This document shows, in pieces, positions 7,230 to 15,876 of a stretch of DNA of 64,000 bases; within the stretch, counting starts at the first letter, position 1; the number at the start of each line of letters is the position of its first letter. The stretch spans positions 62,001-126,000 of the forward strand of contig JACAVV010000006.1 of NCBI GenBank assembly GCA_024648695.1, in the 5' to 3' direction. The DNA comes from Nitrospina sp. (lineage in GTDB: Bacteria; Nitrospinota; Nitrospinia; Nitrospinales; JACRGP01). A program made the position numbers and the translations under genes. The notes beneath the pieces are model-generated. The model searched no databases and was not told the origin of the DNA. It saw only the letters and a list, made by a program, of their open reading frames with translations.

Positions 7230-9599
7230 ATGAAAAACTTATCAATCAAACAAAAGGTTTATGGTCTGCTATTCGTTCTTTTTGCTGTTTTAATTATTTC
7301 AGGTTGGGTCATTATCGACTCCCTGAATAAGGCAAAAGAAGACACTAACATCGTCAGCGCTATTGAGCGTCAATCCATGCTGAGTCAAGCCATGGGAAAA
7401 TCGGCTTTGGGTAGCGCCATGTCTAAAAGCCGAAAAAGAACCATTGAACAGCAAACGTTGTCTCTGGACCGGTACATTACCAAAATGCGGGGAACCTACG
7501 CGAAAATGGTTGTGGGTCCTGCCAAAAAATCAGAATTAGCAATCAGTATGGATCCAGCCAGTGAAAAACATCCTGCGGTCCCTTTTCCTGCCACAATAAC
7601 TCGAATCGTGAATGAGAAGTTTGGTAAAGGAAAAGACTTTTCGATTGACATTGTTTCAGAACTCCCAGTCAACAAAAAGCAAATACTGAAGTCGTCCATG
7701 GACAAAGAAGCCAACAGTTTTCTAAAGCAATATTCCGATAAGGTATTCACAAAGGTTTTTGAGGAAAATGATAAACTTTTTATGGCTGTTTATACAGCAG
7801 ACATTGCTACGGTCCAAGTCTGCGCCACGTGTCATACCGCCTTGATGGGGAAAACCTTTAAGGTTGGCGATATGTTGGGTATCCGAAAATATAAATTAAA
7901 ATTCTCGGATGATATCACTCTTGGAAGGTCTGAGTTAAGTGCCAAAATGGACGAATATGAAAATGGAAAGGAAATTTTTGCGCAAACTATAAAGGCCATT
8001 CAGGGCGGCGGAAAATACCCTGTTAATTTGCAAAAAACCAAATTTAATACAATTTCCGCGATTAATGATTCAAAAGTTCAAACGCAAAGTAAAAAAATCC
8101 AGGCAATTTTTGGTGATTTTAAAGGTTCTATCGCTCAACTTATGAACTCTGAAGTCAACTCCCTTCCTTACCGCAAAGCCCAAAGCCAGATAATCTCCGA
8201 AGCAAACAAACTTAGGGAGGCCAATGACGAGTTAGCGCATATCTATTCTGACATTGCCAAAAAGAACCAGGAAAATATTCGCAGGACAATTTTCATTTCG
8301 GGTTTCATTATTTTTGCACTTCTTATAGGAGTTGGAATCTTTTTGACAAAAATAGTTATTAAACCCATCATCCGTATTTCCGGTGTATTGACAGAAACTG
8401 CGGAAGGTAATTTGAAAGGTGAAAAACTACCGGTCACATCTTCCGATGAAATGGGAACCTTATGTTCATCATTCAACCAATTGATGGATGGACTCAGAGG
8501 ATTTATGGGACATTCTCAGGAAATCCTTAATGGTAAGGTGGATCAAAAGGATTTTGGATTGAAGGGAGAATTCCAGAATGCTCTAGATCAAATGCTCACC
8601 CAGGCCAAGGAAAGGAAAGAGCTGGCTGACCGTGAACGGGAAGCTACTGAAGACCTGAAAAACAGGGTCAACAGTATGCTGGATACCGTTAACAGAGCCG
8701 CTGAAGGTGATTTAACTCAAGCGGTAACCACCAATGGCAACGATGCTCTTAGTCAGATGGGAAGCGGTTTGACAACTTTCATCAGCAAACTGCGCAATAG
8801 TATTTCAACGATTGGAAATAATGCCAATGGATTGTCTACCTCTTCTGAACAATTGACAGGTGTCAGTCAACAGATGGCAGGAAATGCTGAAGAAACTGCG
8901 GCTCAGGCCAATGTTGTTTCGATGGCATCACAAGAAGTCGGAAGAAGCGTTCAATCCGTTGCAACGGGCGCTGAAGAAATGCGTGCCAGCATTCAGGAAA
9001 TTTCTAAAAATGCTACCGAGGCGGCTCAAATTGCGGCAGACGCTGTGAAAATGGCTCATACCGCAGATGCCACAGTTTCCACTCTCGGTGAAAGCTCTGA
9101 TGAAATCGGGCAAGTGATCAAAGTCATCAACTCCATAGCAGAACAAACCAATCTGTTAGCTCTTAACGCCACCATCGAAGCGGCCAGGGCCGGGGATGCG
9201 GGAAAAGGGTTCGCGGTTGTTGCAAATGAAGTTAAGGATCTGGCAAAGGAAACTGCCAAAGCCACTGAAGACATCAGTAAGAAGATTGAAACGATTCAGG
9301 GAAACACGCATAATGCTGTTGATGCAATTGGAAAGATAACCACGGTTATCAACCAGATCAATGACATTTCCAGCACTATCGCCAGCGCCGTCGAGGAACA
9401 AACGGCCACCACAGCCGAAATCGCAAGAAGCATTACAGAAGCGACTCGTGGCACGGACGAAATTTCCAACAACATTTCCGGTGTTGCCGACGCGGCCAAA
9501 AGTACGACCACAGGGGCTTCGGAAACGCAACGTGCGGCTTCTGAGTTGTCCCAGATGGCCGGCCAGTTACAAACACTGGTCCAACAGTTCAAATACTAA
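7230..9599 (+). CDS. Methyl-accepting chemotaxis protein with heme c-type (DUF3365-like) sensor
   Basis: A 789-residue inner-membrane chemoreceptor. Membrane segment one is at about residues 8-28 and segment two at about 353-375, enclosing a large periplasmic domain. That domain holds a CxxCH heme attachment motif (CATCH, residues 198-202) in the context of DUF3365/Tll0287-like sensors, so it may sense redox or a gas. A HAMP segment follows, then the cytoplasmic coiled coil with the conserved hairpin tip [20 protein letters not shown]. No C-terminal CheR-tethering pentapeptide is present. A good AGGGG site precedes the ATG. The promoter and terminator flanking it suggest a single-gene transcript. 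Confidence 0.92.
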   Translation: MKNLSIKQKVYGLLFVLFAVLIISGWVIIDSLNKAKEDTNIVSAIERQSMLSQAMGKSALGSAMSKSRKRTIEQQTLSLDRYITKMRGTYAKMVVGPAKKSELAISMDPASEKHPAVPFPATITRIVNEKFGKGKDFSIDIVSELPVNKKQILKSSMDKEANSFLKQYSDKVFTKVFEENDKLFMAVYTADIATVQVCATCHTALMGKTFKVGDMLGIRKYKLKFSDDITLGRSELSAKMDEYENGKEIFAQTIKAIQGGGKYPVNLQKTKFNTISAINDSKVQTQSKKIQAIFGDFKGSIAQLMNSEVNSLPYRKAQSQIISEANKLREANDELAHIYSDIAKKNQENIRRTIFISGFIIFALLIGVGIFLTKIVIKPIIRISGVLTETAEGNLKGEKLPVTSSDEMGTLCSSFNQLMDGLRGFMGHSQEILNGKVDQKDFGLKGEFQNALDQMLTQAKERKELADREREATEDLKNRVNSMLDTVNRAAEGDLTQAVTTNGNDALSQMGSGLTTFISKLRNSISTIGNNANGLSTSSEQLTGVSQQMAGNAEETAAQANVVSMASQEVGRSVQSVATGAEEMRASIQEISKNATEAAQIAADAVKMAHTADATVSTLGESSDEIGQVIKVINSIAEQTNLLALNATIEAARAGDAGKGFAVVANEVKDLAKETAKATEDISKKIETIQGNTHNAVDAIGKITTVINQINDISSTIASAVEEQTATTAEIARSITEATRGTDEISNNISGVADAAKSTTTGASETQRAASELSQMAGQLQTLVQQFKY

Positions 9600-9640
9600 G
9601 CGTGATCGTTTAGTTGTTGTCCTGGTAGCTTCAAAAAGAA

Positions 9641-9686
9641 AGCCCGGAAGAGCCTGTGAAAGGTTCTCCCGGGCTTTTGCTTTTTA
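9641..9686 (+). terminator. Intrinsic terminator after the chemoreceptor gene
   Basis: An inverted repeat of about 15 bases per arm (AGCCCGGAAGAGCCT against AGGTTCTCCCGGGCT, with two mismatches) and a short loop is followed by TTTTGCTTTTTAT. It lies 41 bases after the chemoreceptor stop and also between it and the convergent gene at 9710. Confidence 0.85.
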
Positions 9687-9709
9687 TTGGAAATCGTTCT
9701 TCTTCTCCC

Positions 9710-10324
9710 CTACCCCTTTTTTAAGGAGCTACCTGACTTTCCATCCCAATACACTTTGTCAGGACTGTTCACATGCTGGGCGCTTGCAGACCAGCCCTGC
9801 GGACTGGTCTTAAGCTCCAGAATCCGAATGCACTTGTCCACACCATGAGCACCGGCAAGGTGAGAATATAATTTATTCAAATCTTTAAGATAAAATCCAT
9901 GCTCGGATTTATAGCGTTCCTGTCCCTCGGCGATATTAGCAAGGGCCGCTTCCGTTCGAACATTGTAGGCAAATATGGTCTGATTGATTTCTTCATAATC
10001 CACAGCGAAATTCACATAACCCCAAAGGGCAATTGGAACCACGGCAAAACTCCAGGAAATAATCTTCACCTCCTTTTTGTCAATCAGGATACCAACAAGA
10101 ACAAGCGCCACTCCAACAATCACAGAATAAAAGGAAATGCTGTCATAAAAATCCACCGAAGGCAAAGGTGTCCCACAATCCGGAGTTCCGGATTGGCCCA
10201 TAAAAAAGGGACTCAAAGTCAGCATGCCGGATAACAACGTTCCCTTAGCCAATGCTGTAGTAGAAACGGAAACAGCAGATGAAGCTATTGCGATAAAACC
10301 CGCTAATTTTAAAAATTTATTCAA
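9710..10324 (-). CDS. Membrane protein with a pilin-like C-terminal region, function unknown
   Basis: 204 residues. The N-terminus looks like a signal peptide (FIAIASSAVSVSTTALA), followed by two membrane segments (about 65-83 and 90-108). The region from about 125 (AALANIAEGQERYKSEHGFYLKDLNKL) matches the post-helix pattern of type IV/type II pseudopilins, where alternating residues precede an aromatic-rich 'YKSEHGFY' stretch. It lacks the prepilin-peptidase site and Glu5 of true pilins, so it is not an exported pilin of the usual kind. The product is unassigned; a fused pilin-like periplasmic domain is the best guess. Confidence 0.6.
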   Translation of the reverse strand: MNKFLKLAGFIAIASSAVSVSTTALAKGTLLSGMLTLSPFFMGQSGTPDCGTPLPSVDFYDSISFYSVIVGVALVLVGILIDKKEVKIISWSFAVVPIALWGYVNFAVDYEEINQTIFAYNVRTEAALANIAEGQERYKSEHGFYLKDLNKLYSHLAGAHGVDKCIRILELKTSPQGWSASAQHVNSPDKVYWDGKSGSSLKKG

Positions 10325-10360
10325 AACCTATTGTCCTTTCCTTTTGAAACAAACTTAACC

Positions 10361-10594
10361 CTAGCTACGTTCTTTTGTTCGATAAAGGTGATCCCCTTTT
10401 CTCATCCTCTTGTTTCGAATTTTTATCAGTTTGGCATACCAGTCTTTATTCATATCCATTTCCCGAATGAATTTGAATCGATCGGATTTCTCACATTTTG
10501 GGCAATTGTATCCGTAATAATCACCAAAAGTTTTTTCTAGAGAATGTTTGATTTCATGTTTGCAATTCAAACATTCAAATATATAAAGAGGCAT
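10361..10594 (-). CDS. Small zinc-ribbon protein (FmdB-like)
   Basis: A 77-residue protein opening MPLYIFECLNCKHEIKHSL and carrying a second knuckle CPKC about 24 residues later, the pattern of FmdB/CxxC_CxxC_SSSS zinc ribbons. The C-terminal half is basic. These proteins are widespread and mostly of unknown function, with FmdB suggested as a regulator of formamidase genes. It lies upstream of the membrane protein at 9710 on the same strand with a 36-base gap. Confidence 0.7.
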   Translation of the reverse strand: MPLYIFECLNCKHEIKHSLEKTFGDYYGYNCPKCEKSDRFKFIREMDMNKDWYAKLIKIRNKRMRKGDHLYRTKERS

Positions 10595-10996
10595 TGGGCA
10601 TCCCTGTTACAGATCACCAAACTGAAAATGCAAGAAGAATTAAGTAAAATACAAGCCGAACAATTTATTTGGAAAACATTAAAGGGAAGACTTTTCTGGA
10701 ATGGTAATTTTTATCAAATTCCTGACTTTATTACCACACTTCTCTTTATAATTTCTGAAAAAATTTGGAAAAAATATCAAATTTTAGCTTCACATGGGCT
10801 TAAGGCTGAGCTACCCTTTTTATTTCTGTTTCTGCAGGGAACAACCCGGATTTGTTTCCAGCGCAGAACTGTGTTTTTATCCCATCAGGGGGTTTAATTC
10901 CCCGTGGCTAGCCACGTGGTTTCAATGTTTGTTTTTAGGATCCCCAGCCGCTTGCGGCGGGATCGTTCATTGTTCAGAATTTGATAGGAAATATGT
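10595..10996. other. Intergenic region with two strong inverted repeats
   Basis: About 400 bases without a convincing gene (a frame at 10544-10897 overlaps the zinc-ribbon gene antisense and is not coding-like). Two structures stand out: a perfect 14-base palindrome CGTGGCTAGCCACG at 10903-10916, and a hairpin at 10939-10964 with arms GATCCC/GGGATC and GCCGC/GCGGC. Both lie within 95 bases of the DUF1566 gene start and would be in its leader or promoter. Neither has a T-tract. Confidence 0.55.
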
Positions 10997-11419
10997 ATGT
11001 CAGAACAACAGAATTTTGTCGATAATGGAGACGGTACGGTTTTGGATAAGAAAACCGGACTGGTCTGGGCTCAAAAGGACTCCTTTCAAATACTTCAGGA
11101 CTGGTTGACCTTTCAGGAAGCCTTGCAATTTATAGATGATATGAACAAAAAAGATTATCTGGGCTTTCACGATTGGCGAATGCCTGAAAAGGAAGAAGCC
11201 GAAGGACTTCATACTCCTGAAACCAGTATCAAAGCCCGTTCAAATCTGGATATTTTTATTGCTTCCGCATTTTCTCCGGGCGGCGGAACCGGATCCTGGA
11301 GCCTTCCCTTTGACCAACAGGCGGCGTTTTATTTTTCTTATCAAAGTGGGATTTCCCAAACCTTTGATCAGGATTTCAGCCAGGGGGTGGTCCGTATGGT
11401 TCGTTTGTTTCCGGATTGA
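10997..11419 (+). CDS. DUF1566 (Lcl C-terminal-like) domain protein
   Basis: A 140-residue protein without signal peptide. FVDNGDGTVLDKKTGLVWAQ at residues 6-25 is the hallmark opening of DUF1566, and GFHDWRMP near 54 is the second conserved block; it ends SQGVVRMVRLFPD, as in that family. The fold is C-type-lectin/FGE-like. A paralogue lies at 46950. An AGGA site precedes the ATG. The biochemical role is unknown; related domains occur in carbohydrate-binding or surface proteins. Confidence 0.8.
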   Translation: MSEQQNFVDNGDGTVLDKKTGLVWAQKDSFQILQDWLTFQEALQFIDDMNKKDYLGFHDWRMPEKEEAEGLHTPETSIKARSNLDIFIASAFSPGGGTGSWSLPFDQQAAFYFSYQSGISQTFDQDFSQGVVRMVRLFPD

Positions 11420-11423
11420 TCCC

Positions 11424-11837
11424 TTAATGGGAAACGCGTGTGATACAGGCCTTGACGGGAGGCATATTGCCGGGCTTCAAAATATTTTGTCGTATCTCCA
11501 CACCTTTCCCACCATACTCTATGGAAGCGATTTGAAAACGATCCAACCTGGACGGATCCTCTTTGCCGGAATATATAGTGAGCGCGGCCCTGATGGCTTC
11601 CCATTCCATAAAGAAAAAAAACTGCTGGTCAGGGTCCTCAAGGTTCAAAGCATACAAAGTTGTATCGAATTCCAGTTCCAGGACTTCTTCCACCGTTTTC
11701 CCGAGGCAATATTCCTTAAAACCGGTTTCGCCTGAAATTTCTTTGCCGCAGGTCATCTTAAAAAAATCAAAGGAATGCAAACGGTTGTTAAAGTCCAGGT
11801 TTATCACAATTCTTGAGGTGGTATCATTGCAGGGCAT
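11424..11837 (-). CDS. Divergent IscU/NifU-N-like iron-sulfur scaffold protein
   Basis: 137 residues. By eye the ligands of the IscU fold are all present: Cys3 and Asp5 (PCND), Cys30 in FFKMTCGKEI (IscU: FKTYGCGSAI), the GKTVEEVLEL helix (IscU: GKSLDEA), and Cys131 in MPPVKACITRV (IscU: LPPVKIHCSIL). A longer stretch separates the second and third ligand regions than in IscU. It lies 11 bases downstream of nadC on the same strand, so it is probably co-transcribed with NAD synthesis genes, whose quinolinate synthase needs a 4Fe-4S cluster. Function is inferred from motif placement only. Confidence 0.6.
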   Translation of the reverse strand: MPCNDTTSRIVINLDFNNRLHSFDFFKMTCGKEISGETGFKEYCLGKTVEEVLELEFDTTLYALNLEDPDQQFFFFMEWEAIRAALTIYSGKEDPSRLDRFQIASIEYGGKGVEIRQNILKPGNMPPVKACITRVSH

Positions 11838-11848
11838 AATTATATAAT

Positions 11849-12688
11849 TTAGTCCAAAAAGTTCATGCTGATATCTACAGCTTTAACGGAATGGGTCAGT
11901 GCTCCGACCGAAACATAATCGATTCCTGTTTGGGAAAGGTCAGTCAGGCGGTCCAGAGTCATATTTCCGGAAACCTCCACCTTTACCTTTCCTGCAATCA
12001 TTGTAACGGCTTTTCGTGTCTGTTCCAAATCCATATTGTCCAGCATGATGATATCGACCGGATTTGCCAATGCCTCCCGAACCTCGTCCATGTTTGTGGT
12101 TTCCACCTCCACAGAAATATTTTCGGGAACATTGGCCAGAACACGTTTAACTGCTTCAGTAATGGACCCTGCTACTTTAATGTGGTTGTCCTTGATCAGT
12201 ACTGCGTCAAATAGACCAAATCGATGATTCTTTCCACCTCCGCAAACGACCGCATATTTTTCAAATGCCCTCAGGCCAGGAGTCGTTTTACGCGTGTCTA
12301 AAATAGTTACCGGCCCTGCTTGATCGACGAACTTTCTGGTCTTTGTAGCAATCCCGCTCATACGCTGTAAAATATTTAATGCGGAACGTTCCCCTTTCAA
12401 TAGGACCCCTGATTCTGCCCTGATTTTTAAAATCGGGCTTCCCGAGGGAACCTTATCGCCATCCACAAAAGCCTGGTCGATAAATTTCGATTTTGAATCC
12501 AGGTACAAAAACACTTTTTTAAACACTTGGATTCCACTCAAGACCAATGCTTCTTTAGCGATAATTTCAGCGGTACTTGTTTCAGGAACCTTAATAATGG
12601 AATCGGTAGTGAGGTCCCCGGAACCAAGATCCTCTTCAATCGCCATTTTTATAAAATTCTGAATAATACTCTCTTTAAGGTTCTGCAA
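11849..12688 (-). CDS. nadC: Nicotinate-nucleotide diphosphorylase (carboxylating), NadC
   Basis: 279-residue quinolinate phosphoribosyltransferase: converts quinolinate and PRPP to nicotinate mononucleotide in de novo NAD synthesis. Family motifs are intact: EEDLGSGDLTTDSI near the N-terminus, ILDTRKTTPGLRAFEKYAV, CGGGKNHRFGLFDAVLIKDNHI, and the C-terminal VSVGALTHSVKAVDISMNF. The start is a TTG at 12688 with an AGGAAG site five bases upstream; no nearer ATG is in frame. It forms an apparent operon with the IscU-like gene. Confidence 0.95.
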   Translation of the reverse strand: MQNLKESIIQNFIKMAIEEDLGSGDLTTDSIIKVPETSTAEIIAKEALVLSGIQVFKKVFLYLDSKSKFIDQAFVDGDKVPSGSPILKIRAESGVLLKGERSALNILQRMSGIATKTRKFVDQAGPVTILDTRKTTPGLRAFEKYAVVCGGGKNHRFGLFDAVLIKDNHIKVAGSITEAVKRVLANVPENISVEVETTNMDEVREALANPVDIIMLDNMDLEQTRKAVTMIAGKVKVEVSGNMTLDRLTDLSQTGIDYVSVGALTHSVKAVDISMNFLD

Positions 12689-12855
12689 GTCAACTTCCTG
12701 TTAAAGTCTAAAAATGGGAACTTATGTATTTTGAAGTTTATCATATGGCTTCCTACCTCCTTATACAACAGCAGGAAATACAATAATATAATTTCACATG
12801 AATAAAGACGATAAACTTTAAATTTTCATATAAACGATTACTGGGAGGCAAAAAA

Positions 12856-13510
12856 ATGACTTCAAAAAATGGATCTTAATTGTTTTGCTGAGTTCATTGA
12901 TCAATTTCAGATTCACTTAAAATAAGGCCCGGGCCACCCATGAAGGGATCAATCTCCTGATAGTCAACAGACTTTCGTTTACGCCCTTCAAGGCTTCGAA
13001 ATTCACAAAGGATTAAGGAATCCAGGGGCTTACCTCCTGATCCTGAATTCCACCGTTCGATTATACAGGCGAACCCTTATTCTGGGAACTGATGACAAAG
13101 AAGAATTCGAGAGATCTTTTGAAAACACCTTCCTTTTCCTGTTTTTTGACTTCGAAGAATTTTTAAACTATGTTCCTGTAAAAATGGTGTTGGATGATTT
13201 AATAAAATAACTGGAAAAGATTTTATTTATCAAGGAGGGCGATGAGCCTCCGGAGAACACTATTCCTGTTGAGGTTAAAACCATTCAGACTGAGAAGGGT
13301 TTGGATTATGATGGCGACGGCGATCTGGATTTATTCCTGGACAATGCTCCTGGTGGAGCCAACGCCAGCAGTCCTTCGGTCTTGTTTCCTGTTCTTTTCG
13401 ATTTCGATGATGACGGGGATTTTGATTTGAAGGCAACCAATGTGTCTGAGATAATTCCCGTTACGTTGCTGATACCTGCTTTCAAACACCCCCAAACTAA
13501 AGTCCACTAA
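12856..13510 (+). pseudogene. Decayed gene for a secreted protein with Asp-rich calcium-binding-like repeats
   Basis: A strong GGGAGG site precedes an ATG at 12856. After a one-base shift in the A-run the frame reads a signal-peptide-like WILIVLLSSLINF, then a TAA near 12918. A further shift near 12970 gives a long readable stretch (DSQQTFVYALQGFEIHKG to MVLDDLIK) that hits an in-frame TAA at 13208-13210. The same frame then continues with LDYDGDGDLDLFLDN and FDFDDDGDFDL, typical of VCBS/FG-GAP or EF-hand-like calcium loops, to a TAA at 13508. It looks like one secreted-protein gene broken by two frameshifts and two stops. Its last stop overlaps the dehydrogenase start (TAATG). Confidence 0.6.
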
Positions 13511-14781
13511 TGGGAATTTACCTCACATTACCAAAACGATTGAACGCTGAGATCCTTCAGCAAGATCCATCGAATGACCGGTTTTCGGCAGGAACGGAAT
13601 CTTCCCCGGAATCCCTGATTCAATTGGTGGATCCTGAAACTGGAAAAATTTGGGGATTTGTCGTCATCGATAATTCTTCATTAGGCCCGGGGTTGGGTGG
13701 CATCCGTATGGTACCGGATTTATCTTTGTGGGAAGTCCATCGGTTGGCTAAAACCATGACTCTGAAAAATGCCATTTCCTGTATTCCTTACGGTGGTGGA
13801 AAATCCGGCCTGATCCTGGACCCGTTCCAATTCATAGGCAAACCGGAAAAAAAAGCCCAGTTGATGTCAGCTTTTGCCCAGGCCATTTTTCCTCTGGATC
13901 GATACATTCCCGCTCCGGACATGGGAACAGATGAGAAAGACATTCAAACCATTCACGAAGTTTTTGAGGAACTCAGAGATCCTCAATCCCTCCCACGGGG
14001 TGTTGGCAGTCGTCCACCGGAAATGGGAGGCATTCCAATCGACCAGTGGGGCCTGACCGCTCATGGTTTGCTAGCGGCCGCTGAAGCGCTTCAACAACAC
14101 CAGCCAAAGTTTTCTTTAAAAAACTCTGATATCATCATTCAGGGTTTTGGCAATGTGGGCGCACCTGCCGCTTCAAAATTTGCAGAAAAGGGAGCTCGGA
14201 TTGTTGGTGTTTCTGATATCAATTGTGGGCTGTGGAACCCTGAAGGACTTGATATTGAAGAATTGCTGAGCGTAAGAAGCCTACCCAATGGCCTCGCCAA
14301 TTACAAAGGAATAACGGAGAAGTTATTTGTCGGCAGGAAACTGGACTGGCTTCTGGAAGCGCCGTGCGACCTGTTGATTCCGGCCGCGCGCCCCGATGCG
14401 ATTACCTCCAAAAACTCCGAACGTCTTCAATGTCGATTCATCCTGCAGGGCGCGAACACACCGAGCAATAAAATGACCGAGTATTTTCTTTACCACAGAC
14501 GTAATATTTTATCCTTGTCAGACTTTGTAGTGAATGTGGGCGGAGTTATTGGTTGTGCCGTGGAATTGCAAATGGAAAAAGACCCAGAGTACGAACAGAA
14601 GGTTAGAGCTCATAATGCAAAGGGATATCTTGAAAAACTTATTTTTAACACCGTTTCAAGAAATACCCTTGAGTTACTGGAACGCCTGAATGGATCAACG
14701 GACGATAAGATATTTCGCGAACTCGCAGTCGAACTCGCAGAAGAAAGGCTGTTCAACCCTGGGCCGGAAATCTGGCTTTAA
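13510..14781 (+). CDS. Glu/Leu/Phe/Val dehydrogenase family amino-acid dehydrogenase
   Basis: A 423-residue oxidoreductase interconverting an amino acid and its 2-oxo acid. The substrate domain shows the Lys-bearing GGGKSGLILDP and PAPDMGTDEKDI motifs; the Rossmann domain has GFGNVGAPAASKFAEKGA and a downstream VGVSD acidic residue that suggests NAD over NADP. FILQGANTPSNKMTEYFL and DFVVNVGGVIGCAVE are typical of the family. The substrate cannot be fixed by eye; glutamate or branched-chain amino acids are both possible. Translation probably relied on the frame now decayed upstream, since no ribosome site is seen and the start overlaps that stop. Confidence 0.9.
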   Translation: MGIYLTLPKRLNAEILQQDPSNDRFSAGTESSPESLIQLVDPETGKIWGFVVIDNSSLGPGLGGIRMVPDLSLWEVHRLAKTMTLKNAISCIPYGGGKSGLILDPFQFIGKPEKKAQLMSAFAQAIFPLDRYIPAPDMGTDEKDIQTIHEVFEELRDPQSLPRGVGSRPPEMGGIPIDQWGLTAHGLLAAAEALQQHQPKFSLKNSDIIIQGFGNVGAPAASKFAEKGARIVGVSDINCGLWNPEGLDIEELLSVRSLPNGLANYKGITEKLFVGRKLDWLLEAPCDLLIPAARPDAITSKNSERLQCRFILQGANTPSNKMTEYFLYHRRNILSLSDFVVNVGGVIGCAVELQMEKDPEYEQKVRAHNAKGYLEKLIFNTVSRNTLELLERLNGSTDDKIFRELAVELAEERLFNPGPEIWL

Positions 14782-14790
14782 ATTTATCTT

Positions 14791-15438
14791 ATGAAAAACA
14801 CACTCACTTTGGCCACATTGGCAACGGCCATTTTCTTCCTCTGGGAGTACCCGCTACTTTATCCCTTAAAGATTCTTGTCGTTTTTTTTCACGAATCCTC
14901 CCACGCCCTCATGGCACTTGTTACCGGAGGCGAAGTTAAGGAACTGGTTATCTCCCCGCAACAGGGAGGCCATGTCTTGTCACGGGGAGGTTCCCGTTTC
15001 CTGATTCTAAGCGCGGGATACCTTGGTTCCATGGCCTGGGGCGCTTTGATCTTTTTGCTCGCTGTGAAAACACGATGGGATCAATGGGTCATGATACTGT
15101 TAGGCATAATGATATTGACTATAGCAGTTTTGTTTGCCCGCAATATTTTCGGATTGGGATTCAGTCTGGCGGCGGGAACACTAATGATTTTTTCAGGTAT
15201 TAAACTTTCTGAAGCTATCAATGATTTCCTGTTAAAACTCATTGGCTTGACCAGCATGATCTATGTTCCCCAGGACATTTACGGCGATACCATAGCAAGA
15301 TCCTATTTAAGATCGGACGCCTATATGCTGGCAGAAGAAACCTTCGGCACCGCCTTTATGTGGGGGTGTGTTTGGATACTGGCAAGCATCCTCCTGATTA
15401 TTTTTTGTTTAAGTTTAAGCATAAATAAAAAAGCCTAA
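14791..15438 (+). CDS. M50B-like membrane metallopeptidase family protein
   Basis: 215 residues with at least five membrane segments. The HExxH zinc motif (HESSH, about residue 33) lies inside the first segment (ILVVFFHESSHALMALVTGG) as in peptidase M50B-like proteins, and ISPQQGGHVLSRGGSRFLILSAGYLGS is the conserved next block with the G-G-x-x-H pattern. Members are putative intramembrane proteases of unknown substrate. It follows the dehydrogenase by nine bases, suggesting co-transcription. Confidence 0.8.
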   Translation: MKNTLTLATLATAIFFLWEYPLLYPLKILVVFFHESSHALMALVTGGEVKELVISPQQGGHVLSRGGSRFLILSAGYLGSMAWGALIFLLAVKTRWDQWVMILLGIMILTIAVLFARNIFGLGFSLAAGTLMIFSGIKLSEAINDFLLKLIGLTSMIYVPQDIYGDTIARSYLRSDAYMLAEETFGTAFMWGCVWILASILLIIFCLSLSINKKA

Positions 15439-15702
15439 TCCCAAATTAAAAGCACTTCATTTTACAATTTACCCACTTTAAAACTGGTGTCATATCTGGA
15501 ATCCTGTTTATTTTGGGTTATTTATTTATCTATTTGTAAACATTAAGCTTCCTGATAATTAAATTACCTTTTCTCTCTGAGTAAAAAATATTGTCCAAAC
15601 CATCAAAAATTACTTGCAATATCAAAGTTAGTCTTTTAAAATCAATCTATTAGGAGCAAAAGCTAATCCGCAAATTAACTTAATAATTTTCTGCGATGAT
15701 TG

Positions 15703-15718
15703 TGGCATGGTAATTGCT
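15703..15718 (+). promoter_or_regulatory. Sigma54 (RpoN) promoter
   Basis: TGGCATG, GTAA, TTGCT fit the -24/-12 consensus with exactly ten bases between the invariant GG (15704-15705) and GC (15716-15717). It lies in a non-coding region, in the sense of the downstream genes. Transcription would start near 15729. The upstream activator site is not identifiable by eye. Confidence 0.7.
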
Positions 15719-15728
15719 CTTAATGAGA

Positions 15729-15792
15729 TGTGCTTTTTCATTTACATAGTTTCCTCCCTTAGGCCCCCGGGCGACCGGGGGCCCCTCCTTTT
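15729..15792 (+). ncRNA. Candidate sigma54-dependent small RNA
   Basis: From the predicted sigma54 start site the transcript would run about 33 bases, then form a nine-base perfect stem GGCCCCCGG/CCGGGGGCC with a GCGA (GNRA) loop at 15762-15783, followed by CCTCCTTTT. It contains two C-rich, ribosome-site-complementary stretches (TTCCTCCC at 15750-15757 and CCCCTCC near 15782-15788), the kind of motif with which some small RNAs block translation. The T-tract is short and five bases from the stem, so termination may be partial and the element may instead be a leader of the protease gene. Confidence 0.4.
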
Positions 15793-15876
15793 GCAAGTCC
15801 TTAAACTTCAAAAATCATTCTGTTAATTTGTTATAATGCAGTTCCTTATAATCATTCATTTCCTTTAGGATAGAAA

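Larger units (their letters stand above)
15439..15876. other. Intergenic region with a regulatory cassette
   Basis: 438 bases with no protein gene. It holds an AT-rich first half, a sigma54-type promoter (15703-15718), a GC-rich hairpin (15762-15783), and a TATAAT box at 15832-15837 with a poor -35 that may serve the protease gene at 15877. The separate elements are listed below. Confidence 0.7.

Noticed and set aside
9156-9530. 124-codon antisense frame in the chemoreceptor signalling domain
   Set aside because: Shadow of a repetitive coiled-coil coding region.
10544-10897. 117-codon plus-strand frame overlapping the zinc-ribbon gene
   Set aside because: It is antisense to the zinc-ribbon gene at its start, has no ribosome site, and its residues (phenylalanine and leucine runs) look random.
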